A stretch of 64,000 bases of DNA from Pelobates cultripes (Eukaryota; Chordata; Amphibia; Anura; Pelobatidae): positions 99,943,171-100,007,170 of the forward strand of contig OW240917.1 of NCBI GenBank assembly GCA_933207985.1, given 5' to 3'. The stretch's first letter is position 1. Every line of letters starts with the position of its first letter. A model generated the notes under the pieces. The model searched no databases. It was not told the origin of the DNA and saw only the letters and a list, made by a program, of their open reading frames with translations. Positions 1-9,397 of this stretch are shown in pieces. The translations under genes and the position numbers were made by a program.

Positions 1-107
1 TATAGACACCTATTAAAGTTATATATGCATGTTTATTGACGAATTTACTGCACAAGTCTAATAGATAGAACTTGCAATGCATTGAAACGAATAGGTGATT
101 TAGCTGC

Positions 108-756
108 TTGGTTTACCATTTTTTGCATTCTTACTCGTTACTAGCAATTGCTACCCCAAGGCCTCAATCGGCCTCCCCAGGTAAACTCCCTGGTCTCTCA
201 GCCCCCACCCCGGCAGTCTCTGCTACAACACCACACTCCCCTATACATCCCCCTCCAGCACCAGCCACAGTAACGTCACCTTTTGTGTCACCAGCACACT
301 CCGTCCCAGACTCCATTAGGGAAGAAATCCTAGACGGAAAGGATGTGTGTCTGGTGTCACTACTTATAGCCTCTCAAGATGTCCTGGAGAACCGGGCATA
401 TAACTACGGTGATATCTCAGTGGTGCTTAAACAAGAGATCCTAGGCTTAATAAAAAATGATCAATACTGCAGTTCATAATACCTTCGGGATATACCGCGG
501 CGTCATTTGCTCGGTATATCCCCACAGGAGAGAGGAACTAGACCTCTATCTTCATAAAGTGGTGGATTTGGGCATTAAACAAGCGGGTGGTCACCGGGAT
601 AAACTGGTCTCCTTCTTAGGCAAAGTGCAGGTGTGCAACAATTTTAATGCAGGGTCCTTCAGCTTCAGCACCTGTAGGTTGTTGCACATCTGCTCTATCT
701 GCTTCAGGGCACACACGAAGACCATGTGCCTGGCCAGGTTGTCCCCTAACAAATGA
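108..756 (+). pseudogene. Gag-like protein of the Ngaro-type element, frameshifted
   Basis: Two overlapping open stretches (108-479 and 457-756) form one gag-like region, with a frame change near 460-480. The first is rich in Pro, Ser and Ala (about residues 15-65), followed by a helical stretch. The second ends in a nucleic-acid-binding motif at about 670-730 with spacing C-x3-H-x-C-x2-C-x3-H-x4-C (CRLLHICSICFRAHTKTMC), seen in gag-like proteins of DIRS-order elements. The true start is not visible; the ATG at 108 lies close to where element similarity seems to begin. In an active element this protein would package the RNA. The identification rests on the zinc motif and on position upstream of RT. 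Confidence 0.65.
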
Positions 757-784
757 CTCATCGACATTAATGTCGACAACCTGT

Positions 785-2283
785 TTTTTTTATTTGAGAC
801 CTCATCCGAGCAGGCATTTGGTGGGGTATTTGACCACGGGGTTCATACAGGGTTTTCTCATGGGTCTCGTAGCCATCCCTTCAGGCACGCTTGAGTGTCC
901 CAACCTCTTGTCAGCCTGCCAAGACCCATTATCCACAGACACTCTCCTTTCCTCTGAAATCTCACACGGTTTCATGATCAGCCCCATCACCTCCTCACCT
1001 TTTTCCTCCTGGCGCACTAATCCCATTGGTATAGCTGTGCACAAATAACAGCATTAACTCACTCATATCCGCAGAAGAATTTTCATTACAGTACATTAAA
1101 ATTGACGGTGCAGTACAATCCATCATTTCAACTAGTAGAAACTCTTGGCTAAGCAAAATGGACATAACAAACGCATTCAAACTACTTCCCATGCACCCAT
1201 CACTGGCATCTGCACGGTGTTAAATGGCGAGACAGATACTATTTTTCCACACGTCTCACTAGAAGCAGCCGCAAACTGTTTGATATATTCGCAGAAACAC
1301 TATGCTGGCTGCTTCTAAACGTTCTCACGTGTCACTCGTCATTCACTATTTGGACGACTTCCTACTGATAGAACCAGGCACACATACACCCACTAATATC
1401 ATCAGCACCTCAGCACTTTTTTCCACATTCGGGGTACCCTTATCACCCTCCAAAACCATCGGCCCACTAATAAACTAACCTTCTTGGGGATCGAGCGTGA
1501 CTCTGGTACGTTCCGAGCCAACATTACCCCCGACAAATTGGTCCGCTTGAGAGGGGAGATAGACATGTTCCTACGGAGTGATGCATGCACCAGAAAGGAA
1601 CTTCAGTCCCTATTGGGGTCCCTACATTTTGCGATGCGCATTATTCCGCAGGGTAGGTCATTCGTCTCCACGCTTCTCTGTCTGCTTCACGAGGTACCAG
1701 ACTCCTGCCCAATTTCTTTGGACCAGCACGCCAAGGCTGACCTACTCATGTGGGGGAAGTTTTTGGCTGAGTGGAACGGTATCTCCATGTTTATCCCCCC
1801 ACTCTCCGACTCATCACCCATCATTCACACAGACGCTGCTGCCAACACGGGTTTCGCAGCTGTTTTCGGTAATCACTGGTTCAGGGGTCACTGGCCTGCT
1901 GAGACTGGCCTGCTGAGACCTTGCCAGGATTCAGGGAGACTTCAGCCCTATTTGAGATTTACCCCATAGTGGTGGCCGCACACACCTTGGGTCATCTCTG
2001 GTCCGGCATGGCAGTAAAATGCTATTCCGACAACTCGGCAGCTTGCGATATCATAAACAAGGGGCGCTCATCCTCCCTTACCATCATGCAGCTGATTCGC
2101 AAGCTGACCTGGCTGGCATCAACCGTCCAGTTCCACTTAGTCTGTTTTCACATCCCGGGTATCCACAACACAGCCGTTGACGCTCTGTCTCACTCTCAAT
2201 TCCAGGTATTCTTCCAGGCACTCCATATGGCCCAGCGTCAGCCATCCAAGACACCACGGTTTCATGAACTAGTCCTGGATTGA
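785..2283 (+). pseudogene. Reverse transcriptase and RNase H of the Ngaro-type element
   Basis: The region from about 800 to 1050 reads as the N-terminal RT part of DIRS-order elements. Motif A (KMDITNAF) lies near 1160-1183 and the catalytic YLDD is at 1347-1358, followed by the connection region (1484-1800). RNase H follows: Asp in HTDAA near 1830, Glu in FEIYP near 1950, Asp in YSDNS near 2025, and the HIPGIHNTAVDALSH end near 2140-2190. Stops and frame changes break the RT around 1048-1230. RNase H is broken by a tandem duplication of 14 bp at 1891-1904/1905-1918; the frame upstream and downstream of it agree once the duplication is discounted. The enzymes would copy the element RNA into DNA. 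This copy cannot make them. Confidence 0.85.
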
Positions 2284-3210
2284 ACACACTAATGCACCAT
2301 GCTAGGACTCTCACACACCAAGCACTATCACCTAATCAGCTGTCACCTGCAGTAGGGCACTTACCCTTTTTGATAAATTCACAACAGATTTCAGATTACA
2401 AGGTGATTTTTCTACTCAAACAATGGTGGCTTTTGCTTCCTTCTGCCACATTTAAAACAAACTTTCTCACAATACCATTAAACTAGACCTCACAGGGGTT
2501 CAGCACCACAGTCTCACTAATTTCCCTAACAACACCCCCTTCTTGTCATCATACCCCATCAAGAAAGTCTTAAAGGGTATCTCAAAGGTTTCTGTTCCAC
2601 TTACCACCACCAGACTACCAATAGACCTATCATTAGATTACTCAGCAATCTAATTGATGAATCCCCATTCGATCCCAACACAAACCTGGTGTCTGCAATT
2701 TATCTAGCTTTTTACGGTTTCCTCAGACCCAGAGAATTTATCGTTGTTTGTCAAGGGGATATCACACACAGCCTTAAAACCTCACACCTCACTAAGGTGG
2801 AAGATCACTACGTACCTACGCTCCCATCTACCAAAACTAATCACTCACTACATCCCACTATTATTTCCCTCTTTCCCACTGATAATGCTTGGTGTCCAGT
2901 TAAGGCACTAGACCACCTACGGTCAACTCATCCCACTTACCAGACTCTCCGCTCTTATTACTACAAGGGCACCAACTCACCACTGCTAGATTCACGACGC
3001 ACGTCAGAACCTTACTGACAAAACTGGGTTACAACCCGGCTTTGTTCTCTGGTCACTCATTCCACATAGGAGCCGCTTCATCAGCCTCTAGTATAAACAC
3101 CCCGGTCCACATCTTCAAGAGACTGGGTCGATGGAAATCCTCCATATACCATACGTGCTTACCACGACCAGAAAGAGAGCTTCACCAAGCCTTCAGGAAT
3201 TTGGTTATGT
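2284..3210 (+). pseudogene. Tyrosine recombinase of the Ngaro-type element, catalytic residues lost
   Basis: The motif LAFYGFLRPREF (near 2700-2740) holds the first catalytic Arg region of this recombinase class. The second box reads GHSFHIGAASSA near 3050-3085; the family has HxxR here (HSFRIGAA), so the second catalytic Arg is His, consistent with CpG decay of a CGC codon. The third box reads LGRWKSSIYHTCLP near 3124-3165, where the family has an active-site Tyr two residues after the position of His; here it is Cys. Stops separate 2486 from 2689, and a frame change lies near 3018. The enzyme would integrate the circular DNA copy, which is why such elements leave no TSD. Dead copy. Confidence 0.8.
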
Positions 3211-3251
3211 ACTAAATGCAATAAAGTGTGTTTTCCTTGAACTTCTCTTTT

Positions 3252-3582
3252 GCCCTCTTTTATTTACAGGCCCACTCGTACGTTGGTTTTCGGCACATTA
3301 CAACCATCTCAGACACTATCCATTATGTATTAAATTCCGAGCACAAGTAGAAAGGCCATAAGGCCTGTATTTGTGAGAGGAGTAAGTCCCCTACTTAAAT
3401 TCCCAGCCCCTACTCACCTCTGCCATTCAAGTTGATTGTCCCCACCCACCTTCACCCTTATAGCATTACAACTCTCCTTGGCGGGCCCTCTTTTATTTAC
3501 AGGCCCACTCGTACGTTGGTTTTCGGCACACAACGACCAACTTTCAGCTCAGACACTATCCATTACGTATTAAATTCCGAAC

Positions 3583-3586
<4 letters not shown>
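3252..3586 (+). repeat. Direct repeats at the 3-prime end of the Ngaro-type element
   Basis: A block of about 95-100 bp at 3252-3346 recurs in the same direction at 3485-3586. Both start GCCCTCTTTTATTTACAGGC and both end TTAAATTCCGARCACAA. The second copy has about 7 extra bases in the middle. The 138 bp between them should correspond to the second copy of the 5-prime repeat in a Ngaro-type split-direct-repeat layout, but its partner is not seen in the window. Confidence 0.8.

Positions 3587-3613
<27 letters not shown>
3587..3613. repeat. (TA)n microsatellite
   Basis: Alternating TA run directly after the second Ngaro-type repeat. It separates that element from the TSD of the hAT-like element at 3614. 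Confidence 0.9.
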
Positions 3614-3752
3614 CTCACAGTCAGGGACGTATTAGCCGCGAGGCAAACAAGGAATTTGCCTTGGGAGGCACTTTCCAGGGTGCGGCAAAAAATGCCACCC
3701 CCAAATTCCCAGGTAAATACCTTGTTAGCGTGGCAGCGGCTAACTAAATATC

Positions 3753-3942
3753 CAGGCGGGCAGACGGGCAGCGCTGGTGAGGGAGCACTGATTTGTGAGC
3801 TCTCTGCTCAGCTCCCTCTCGCACCACAGAGTGATGCCGGGAGCCGGAATATGACGTCATATTCCGGCTCCCAGCATCACTCTTGTGGCGCGCAGAGACA
3901 GCTCACTAATCAGTGCTCCCTTGCCAGTGCTGCCCGCCCGCC
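3753..3942. repeat. GC-rich hairpin centred on ATGACGTCAT
   Basis: Inverted arms of roughly 85-100 bp at 3753-3850 and 3861-3942, with small gaps, meet at the palindrome ATGACGTCAT (3851-3860), which contains a CRE-type TGACGTCA octamer. The hairpin lies inside hAT-like element 1. A related hairpin with the same centre lies in element 2 at 8465-8474. Confidence 0.85.
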
Positions 3943-4129
3943 TTGATTTTTACTTAGCCGCACAACCGCCGGCCTCCCTTCCTGTCAGAAGCCCCATTGG
4001 ACCCCAGGTGAAAAAAAAAATCCACCCTGCACTCCCAAAGGTAGGGAATCTGGGTGGATTTAAACTAAAATAGAAAAAGTAATTGGTTAATGTTTGAGGT
4101 GGGGAGGGGAGGGGAGGGGAGGGGGGGGC

Positions 4130-4335
4130 TGTCAGTGTGTCTGAGTGATTGATTGATTGATTGTGTGTGTCTGGCTGTCAGTGTGTGTATATCAGTGTTT
4201 GTCTGGCTGTCAGTGTGTGTATGTCTGTCAGTGTATGTCTGAGTGATTGTGTGTGTCTGGCTGTCAGTGTGTGTATATCTGTCAGTGTGTGTCTGAGTGA
4301 TTGGGTGTGTCTGGCTGTCAGTGTGTGTATGTCTG
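4130..4335. repeat. TG-rich satellite, first part
   Basis: Imperfect tandem repeats built from the blocks GTGTGTCTGGCTGTCAGT and GTGTCTGAGTGATTGT. The array continues after the LTR insertion at 5207-5660, so it was one array before the insertion. Confidence 0.9.
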
Positions 4336-5206
4336 TGTAACGGCACCCCCAGGCATAAAAGGGTTAAACCGTTGTTTAGTAGATCTTCCCTTCCAGAGAC
4401 ACAAGCACAGCTACTGCAGAACACCAATCCGCTGAACAGGAAACCATACGAATGCCGTAAACAGCAGAATAGGAAAAAACCATACGAATAGGTTTACACT
4501 CCTAGCAGTCAAACTGGAACAGCATATAGTAAATCCCCCCAAGAACGAGACAAAGCTCCATGTTGAGGGTCAAGCAGTGAACAGTCAGAGCTGTGGGTTT
4601 ATTGTGCTTATGTACACATTCTTACATTTTCAGAATCAGCATACTCCAAATACAAACATATGTCAAATTCATACAAATTGGTCCAATGGTTCAAAAGATA
4701 GATCATAGTCCTTTGTGACCAAAGGAAGCATGGCTTTTCTGCCCAAAACCAGTTCCACAGAGTCTTCTGTCCTGGAGATAATTGGGAAGTAATCCAATTA
4801 TCTCCAAAGACAGAAGCAAAACTCTATTGAACACATGGCAGCAAAAGACAATAAAACACATACAAACATATAACTGTGCAGCCATTGCACAAAACAGGTA
4901 CATTCAACATATCCCCAGATAGCTCAGATCTGAGCGCACATTATTACTGAATGGTGCTCAGAGCACACACATACAGTTCAATTGCCATGGAGCCAAAGTC
5001 TTTCCCATAGTCTTTCATTTTACGAATCGGCTCCATATCATAGCTATCTGGGGTATCCTCGCTCAAACAGGGCAAGCACCAAATGACCCGGCTTTCATGT
5101 CTTTGCAGGGAAAAATCAAGCCTTTTAACATGGGGCCATAATCCAAAGGCAACAGGCGAGCAACCAGGCTTCTCCAATGCAATGTGGCGAGATTGGTCTC
5201 GTCACA
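4336..5206. mobile_element. Probable solo LTR inside the satellite
   Basis: This 871-bp block starts TGTAACGGCACC and ends CTCGTCACA (TG...CA) and is flanked by GTCTG on both sides (4331-4335 and 5207-5211), as expected for an LTR with a 5-bp TSD. No coding region or second LTR is present. On the minus strand it would start TGTGACGAGACC and contain AATAAA (plus-strand TTTATT near 4596), but an AATAAA is also present on the plus strand near 4850, so orientation is open. Because GTCTG also occurs in the surrounding satellite, the TSD alone is weak; the sudden loss and return of the satellite at both edges supports the insertion. Confidence 0.7.
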
Positions 5207-5660
5207 GTCTGTCAGTGTGTATGTGAGTGATTGTGTGTGTATGTCTGTCAGTGTGTATCTGAGTGATTGTGTGTGTATGCCTGCCAGTGTGTCTGTCACT
5301 GTGAGAGTGTGGCTGTCTGTCAGTGAGTGAGAATGTGTGTGTGTGTTTGTCTGTCAGTGAATATGTGTTTGTTTCTGAGTGACTGTGTCTGTGAGGGTGC
5401 CTGTGTGTCTGAGTGATTGTGTGTGTGTGTGTGTCTGTCTGTCAGTGTGTGTCTGTGCGTGATTGTCTGTCAGAAAATGTGTGTGTGTGTCTGAGTGATT
5501 GTGTATACCTGTCAGTCTGTGTGTCTGCGTCATTGTATATGTATGTCAGTGATTGTGTGTATGTCAGTGAGTCAGTGATTGTGTCAAATCAGTGTGTGTA
5601 TGTCAGTGTATCTGAGAGTGTTTCTGTCAGTCAAAGTGTGTGTTAGTCGTTTAACAGGAA
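5207..5660. repeat. TG-rich satellite, second part
   Basis: Continuation of the array at 4130-4335, with blocks such as GTGTGTATGTCTGTCAGT and GAGTGATTGTGTGTG, drifting more towards its right end. Open frames across it are a by-product of the repeat. Confidence 0.9.
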
Positions 5661-5767
5661 GAGGTGTGGCATTGACAGAAAGGGTTGGGGCAAATGTAAA
5701 TTAGGGGGTGCCCGAGTTCCATCATGCATAGGGCAGCACAGATACTAAATACATCACTGTTCACAGT

Positions 5768-6269
5768 ACTCTTACAACAGATTTATTAAAATACACTTTT
5801 GCGAGTCAGGGGGTTGAACAATGACGTCACGTCATGTCCCGCGGGTAGTGAGGAGTAATAACCATGAACACATGGAGTAAAAGGGCATGAGATGCGACAA
5901 GTTGATCCCAGAGCGTTTTCGGCGTGAGACAAAATCAACACAGGCAGATGGAGGAAAAAATAAAACAGGTGGCTGCAGATACTGGAAAAACACAGAAGTC
6001 ACAATGGAAGGTTGCCGTGGACGGAGAGAAGAGCGTTACATGTGAGCCAAAGGAGAAACCAATCTAAAAAGGAATTCTACCGAAAACCCAAGTAATAAGA
6101 TATATAAATACTGCACAATTTAGTTAAGATCCAATCCCTGGCCAGTAACTGCCCAGGGACTTTAAAGGCATATTTGGGGACGCTACCAGCAGCTCTAATA
6201 TAAAACCCTACACGCACCCACTAACTACGCCAGAGTTCAACTTAGAGAGAAGAAAGAAAAAGTTTTGTT
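5768..6269. other. Stretch between hAT-like element 1 and L1 copy A
   Basis: No gene is visible. TGACGTCACGTCAT occurs near 5822. The part before 6288 may be L1 5-prime UTR, but no boundary can be seen. Confidence 0.4.
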
Positions 6270-6327
6270 TTTTGTTTTTTATAAAAAATGGAGAAAAGAG
6301 CAAGCCTTCATGAAATAGAGATTTATA

Positions 6328-7122
6328 GTGAGGACACAGTCACAGTCATTATCACAGAAAAATAGTGAAAAAGAAAGTACAGAGATGTTAACAATGGATT
6401 CACAATTCATTGAGAAAGAATATGTAAATGCATGTCTGCAAGCACAACTAGAAAATATTAAGAAGGAAATGCATCTAATGATAGAGGATTTCAAGGTTGA
6501 GATGACCAAAATAAGAGCAAAAGTGAGTGCACTGGAAGACAAAATAGAATATTCAACGGTACAACATGGTCTACAAGAAGAAAAAATACGGGGCATGGAA
6601 AAGAAAATTGATTCACTAGAAGCCAAAATCATCGACAGCGAGGATAGGGCAAGGAGAAATAATATCATAATCAGAGGAATTCAAGAAGATATAACATCAG
6701 GAAACTTGGATAACTATTTAAAAGAATTTCTGCAATTTCTGGGTGTTCAACAAGATAATGGAGGATACTTTATTGAAAGGGCCCACAGAATTCCAAATGC
6801 CAGCAATACTCCGGCACATGCCCCAAGAGATTTAATTGCATGCTTGCACTCATATAGATTTAAACGAGATGTTACCATGTTAATGAGATCCAAATCTCTA
6901 CAGGACTCAAAATATGAAGCAATTAAAATATATAATGATCTATCGAAGAGCACAAGAATGGCTAGAAAAAAATTCTCACAATGCACTCTCAAATTAAGAA
7001 ATGAAGGAATAAAGTATACGTGGAAATTTCCTGTGGGACTAAGATTGACCTTTAGAGACAAGATTGAAACTTTTAAAGATGTACAAAGTTTACAATTATG
7101 GCTACAAGAGAATATAAAGTGA
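6328..7122 (+). CDS. L1-type ORF1 protein (RNA-binding), copy A
   Basis: Open frame of 264 codons from a GTG at 6328; the first in-frame ATG is at 6385, giving 245 residues, so the start is uncertain. An ATG at 6288 lies in another frame that stops quickly. Residues of about 25-110 are rich in Glu, Lys and Ile with a coiled-coil pattern. The motif SEDRARRNNIIIRGI marks the start of the RRM, followed by ERAHRIP, and PRDLIACLHSYRFK leads into the C-terminal domain, which ends VGLRLTFRDKIETF. These are the features of L1 ORF1p, a trimeric RNA chaperone that coats the element RNA. It is open here although ORF2 of the same copy is destroyed. Activity is unlikely. Confidence 0.85.
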   Translation: MRTQSQSLSQKNSEKESTEMLTMDSQFIEKEYVNACLQAQLENIKKEMHLMIEDFKVEMTKIRAKVSALEDKIEYSTVQHGLQEEKIRGMEKKIDSLEAKIIDSEDRARRNNIIIRGIQEDITSGNLDNYLKEFLQFLGVQQDNGGYFIERAHRIPNASNTPAHAPRDLIACLHSYRFKRDVTMLMRSKSLQDSKYEAIKIYNDLSKSTRMARKKFSQCTLKLRNEGIKYTWKFPVGLRLTFRDKIETFKDVQSLQLWLQENIK

Positions 7123-7512
7123 TGTGAGATTGGTACCAATGCTAGACTTCCTTCCCCTCCTCCCTCATTTGGGGGGATAAGGGATTCTGGTAGGTTGGAA
7201 AGAATTCATAATGTGTGGTGTTTTTCTTTTTTTTTTTTTTTAAAGAAAGATTGCAAATAGAAACACTTAACATAAAGAAGGGGGAGGAAAGCACAAATGT
7301 CACTGAGTTTTATATTATAGGAGATACACATTTAATACATAAAATTAGTATTTTAATAAGAAGGATAAGTCACATGAAGGGTACTATTAAAGCAGTGGCG
7401 TACACATGACCCATGGGGCCCCGGTGCGAAAATTGATCCGTGGGCCCCCCCCCCCACCCCTGCGCTTACTCGGCGCGGGTTGGGGCCGCAACACATGTGT
7501 ATGCACACACAC

Positions 7513-7877
7513 TTAAAGGACCACTACAGACACCCAGATCACATCAGCTCAATGAAGTGGTCTGGGTGCCAGGTCCCTCTAGTTTTAACCCTGCAGCTGA
7601 AAACATAGCCGTTTCATAGAAACGGCTATGTTTCACTGAGGGTTAATCCAGCCTCTGGTGGCTGTCTCATTGATAGCTGCTAGAGGAGCTTCCGCGATTC
7701 TCACTGTGAAAATCACAGTGAGAAGACACTGAACGTCCATAGGAAAGCATTGAGTAATGCTTTCCTATGGGCGGTTTAAATGCGCGCGCGCGCGCCTCTT
7801 GCTGCGCGTGTGCATTCGGAGCTGAGAGGCGGAGGGATCCCCAGCGCCAAGGGAGTCCGACGCTGGAGAAAGGTAAA
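7513..7877. mobile_element. T2/Kolobok-like MITE, half copy
   Basis: Starts TTAAAGGACCACTACAG, matching the reverse complement of the right end of the copies at 14255-14760 and 27893-28339. It shares their internal palindromes: GCCGTTTCATAGAAACGGC, TCTCACTGTGA...TCACAGTGAGA and AGGAAAGCATT...AATGCTTTCCT. It ends at GGAGAAAGGTAAAT, where the satellite begins, so the other half is missing. TTAA target and TTAAAGG ends are features of T2/Kolobok elements of frogs. Confidence 0.75.
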
Positions 7878-8272
7878 TGCTGAAGACACACACACTCTCA
7901 CGAACAGAGGCATACACACTAGCTAACAGACACACACATTTACTGACAGAGACACTCAGCGACACACATACATACACACTCACTTACAAAACATACACTT
8001 TCACTGACAAACACACACTCAGTAACACACTCACTAGCAGACACACACCCAATAACAGACACACTCACTGACACACACACGAACACAAAACACACACACT
8101 AACACAAACACACACACTAACACACAAACTAACACAAACACACACACACACTAGCACACACACACACACACACACTAACACACACACACTAACACTAACA
8201 CACACACTAACACACACACTAACACACACACACACACACTCACTAACACACACACACACACACTAACACATT
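7878..8272. repeat. ACACACTA / ACACACTAACACAC microsatellite
   Basis: CA-rich array within hAT-like element 2. It is loose at the left (blocks such as ACACACTCACTGACA) and homogenised to ACACACTA units after about 8070. It ends at a T-run near 8271. Confidence 0.92.
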
Positions 8273-8364
8273 TTTTTTTTTAATTTAATCCCCCCAGCCT
8301 CCTTACCTTTTGGAGTGCTGGGGGGATTCCCTGTGGTCCAGTGGTTCTGCTGGCCCTGCTGACC

Positions 8365-8575
8365 CCGGGTGGCCGGTCGGGCAGGCAGGCGGGCGCGCGA
8401 GGGAGCACTCAGTGCTTCCTCTTCAGCTCCCTCGCGCGCCGCGTAGGGATGCCGGCGCCGGAAGATGACGTCATCTTCCGGCTCCGGTATCATTGCGGTG
8501 CGCGAGGGAGCTGAAGAGGAAGCACTGAGTGCTCCCTCGCGCGCCCGCCTGCCCGACCGGCCACCCGGGGTTAGC
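8365..8575. repeat. GC-rich hairpin centred on ATGACGTCAT
   Basis: Arms of about 95-100 bp meet at ATGACGTCAT (8465-8474). Both arms contain GAGGGAGC, the AGCACTCAGTGCT block and a CGCGCG block. Related to the hairpin at 3753-3942 in element 1. Confidence 0.9.
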
Positions 8576-8745
8576 AGGGCCAGCCTCAGGGGGCCCTGGG
8601 GTGGTCGGCTCCTGGGCCCCCCAGGGGAAGAGGCTGGCCCTGTGGCTACATACCGGGTCGCAGGGGCGGCCGGGCCCCCTGGTGGGCCGGGCCCGGTCGC
8701 AGCCGCGACCCCTGCGACCCTGGTATGTACGCCACTGTATTAAAG

Positions 8746-9354
8746 TTTGATATAAGGTTTAAATAGATTAAAGTAAGAAGAGTCATTGGTAATTAAAGGA
8801 AAAAGAGAAAAATTAGCTAACCCAAAGAGGTAGTCATTTTTCACTACGGTGAATGAATGTGTGTAGGTAGGATTGAACATGTACACATTTCCCTCTGCTA
8901 GAAGAGAAAAGTTTGAAGTACTAAGTAAGAGAAAATAGTAATTTGGGATAAACTGTTAACACGTAGAAAAGATTTAATTAAAAGGACACTCAAAATAAGA
9001 TAATAAAAGGGAAATTTTATTTGGTGAGAGCCTTAGTGACAGGCTATGTCTATATCAGCAAGTTACATATATTTTTTTCCTTTCTTCAATAATATGATAA
9101 AATTGCAGTATCTCAATGCAAAAATCTAGATACTCCTACATCAAACCGTTTAGGACGGTTTAATTTTGTATTTTTTCCCTGCTGTTATAGGGGGAAGCAA
9201 TATTAGAAAGAGGGAAGGCTCTTTGGAAAAGAGCTGGATATTTAAATGTTGATTGTTGGCGTGTATTGTATTGTTTTTTTATGTTGTAAGTACATTTCCT
9301 GTGATAGAGAGACTAGAGATAGATAGAGCAAGGTTATGCATAAGACAGCATCTT
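8746..9354 (+). other. Remainder of the L1 copy A inter-ORF region
   Basis: AT-rich, no open frame of note. Taken as decayed L1 sequence because ORF1 lies to the left of the hAT insertion and ORF2 remnants start at its right end. Confidence 0.5.
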
Positions 9355-9397
9355 TGAATATTCAGTCCCCTTACACATAATGTAAGGGGACTGAATA
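9355..9397. repeat. Short inverted repeat at the start of ORF2 in L1 copy A
   Basis: ATATTCAGTCCCCTTA and TAAGGGGACTGAATAT form a 16-bp inverted repeat around a 9-10 base loop. The right arm codes the start of the endonuclease (the LN..GLN-type motif); the left arm is its reverse complement. Confidence 0.85.

Larger units (their letters stand above)
108..3586 (+). mobile_element. Decayed Ngaro/DIRS-type tyrosine-recombinase retrotransposon
   Basis: The order is gag-like zinc region, reverse transcriptase with YLDD, RNase H, tyrosine recombinase, then a pair of direct repeats near the 3-prime end. This order, with no LTRs and no integrase, is that of DIRS-order elements. The recombinase follows RNase H directly, with no room for a DAM-type methyltransferase, and the 3-prime repeats are direct, which favours the Ngaro group over classical DIRS1. 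The 5-prime terminal repeat is not seen, so the copy is 5-prime truncated or the end lies before the window. Several frame breaks and lost catalytic residues show that it is dead. The exact 5-prime boundary is uncertain. Confidence 0.85.
3622..5759. mobile_element. hAT-like non-autonomous element 1
   Basis: The left end reads CAGGGACGTATTAGC; the right end, reverse-complemented, reads CAGTGATGTATTTAG (10 of the first 12 bases agree). The flanks are 8-bp TSDs: CTCACAGT (3614-3621) and TTCACAGT (5760-5767), differing at one base. An 8-bp TSD and a terminus starting CAG are hallmarks of hAT elements. No transposase is present. Inside are a GC-rich hairpin, a TG-rich satellite, and an 871-bp insertion that looks like a solo LTR. 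Confidence 0.8.
7393..8737. mobile_element. hAT-like non-autonomous element 2
   Basis: The left end is CAGTGGCGTACA and the right end is its exact reverse complement TGTACGCCACTG (12 bp). A perfect 8-bp TSD, TATTAAAG, flanks it at 7385-7392 and 8738-8745. The element is 1345 bp with no transposase. It holds half a Kolobok-type MITE (7513-7877), an ACACACTA array and a GC-rich hairpin. It sits between ORF1 and ORF2 of L1 copy A and so is younger than that insertion. Confidence 0.93.

Noticed and set aside
2084..2314. Minus-strand open frames within the Ngaro-type element
   Set aside because: Shadows of the plus-strand RNase H, with no domain of their own.
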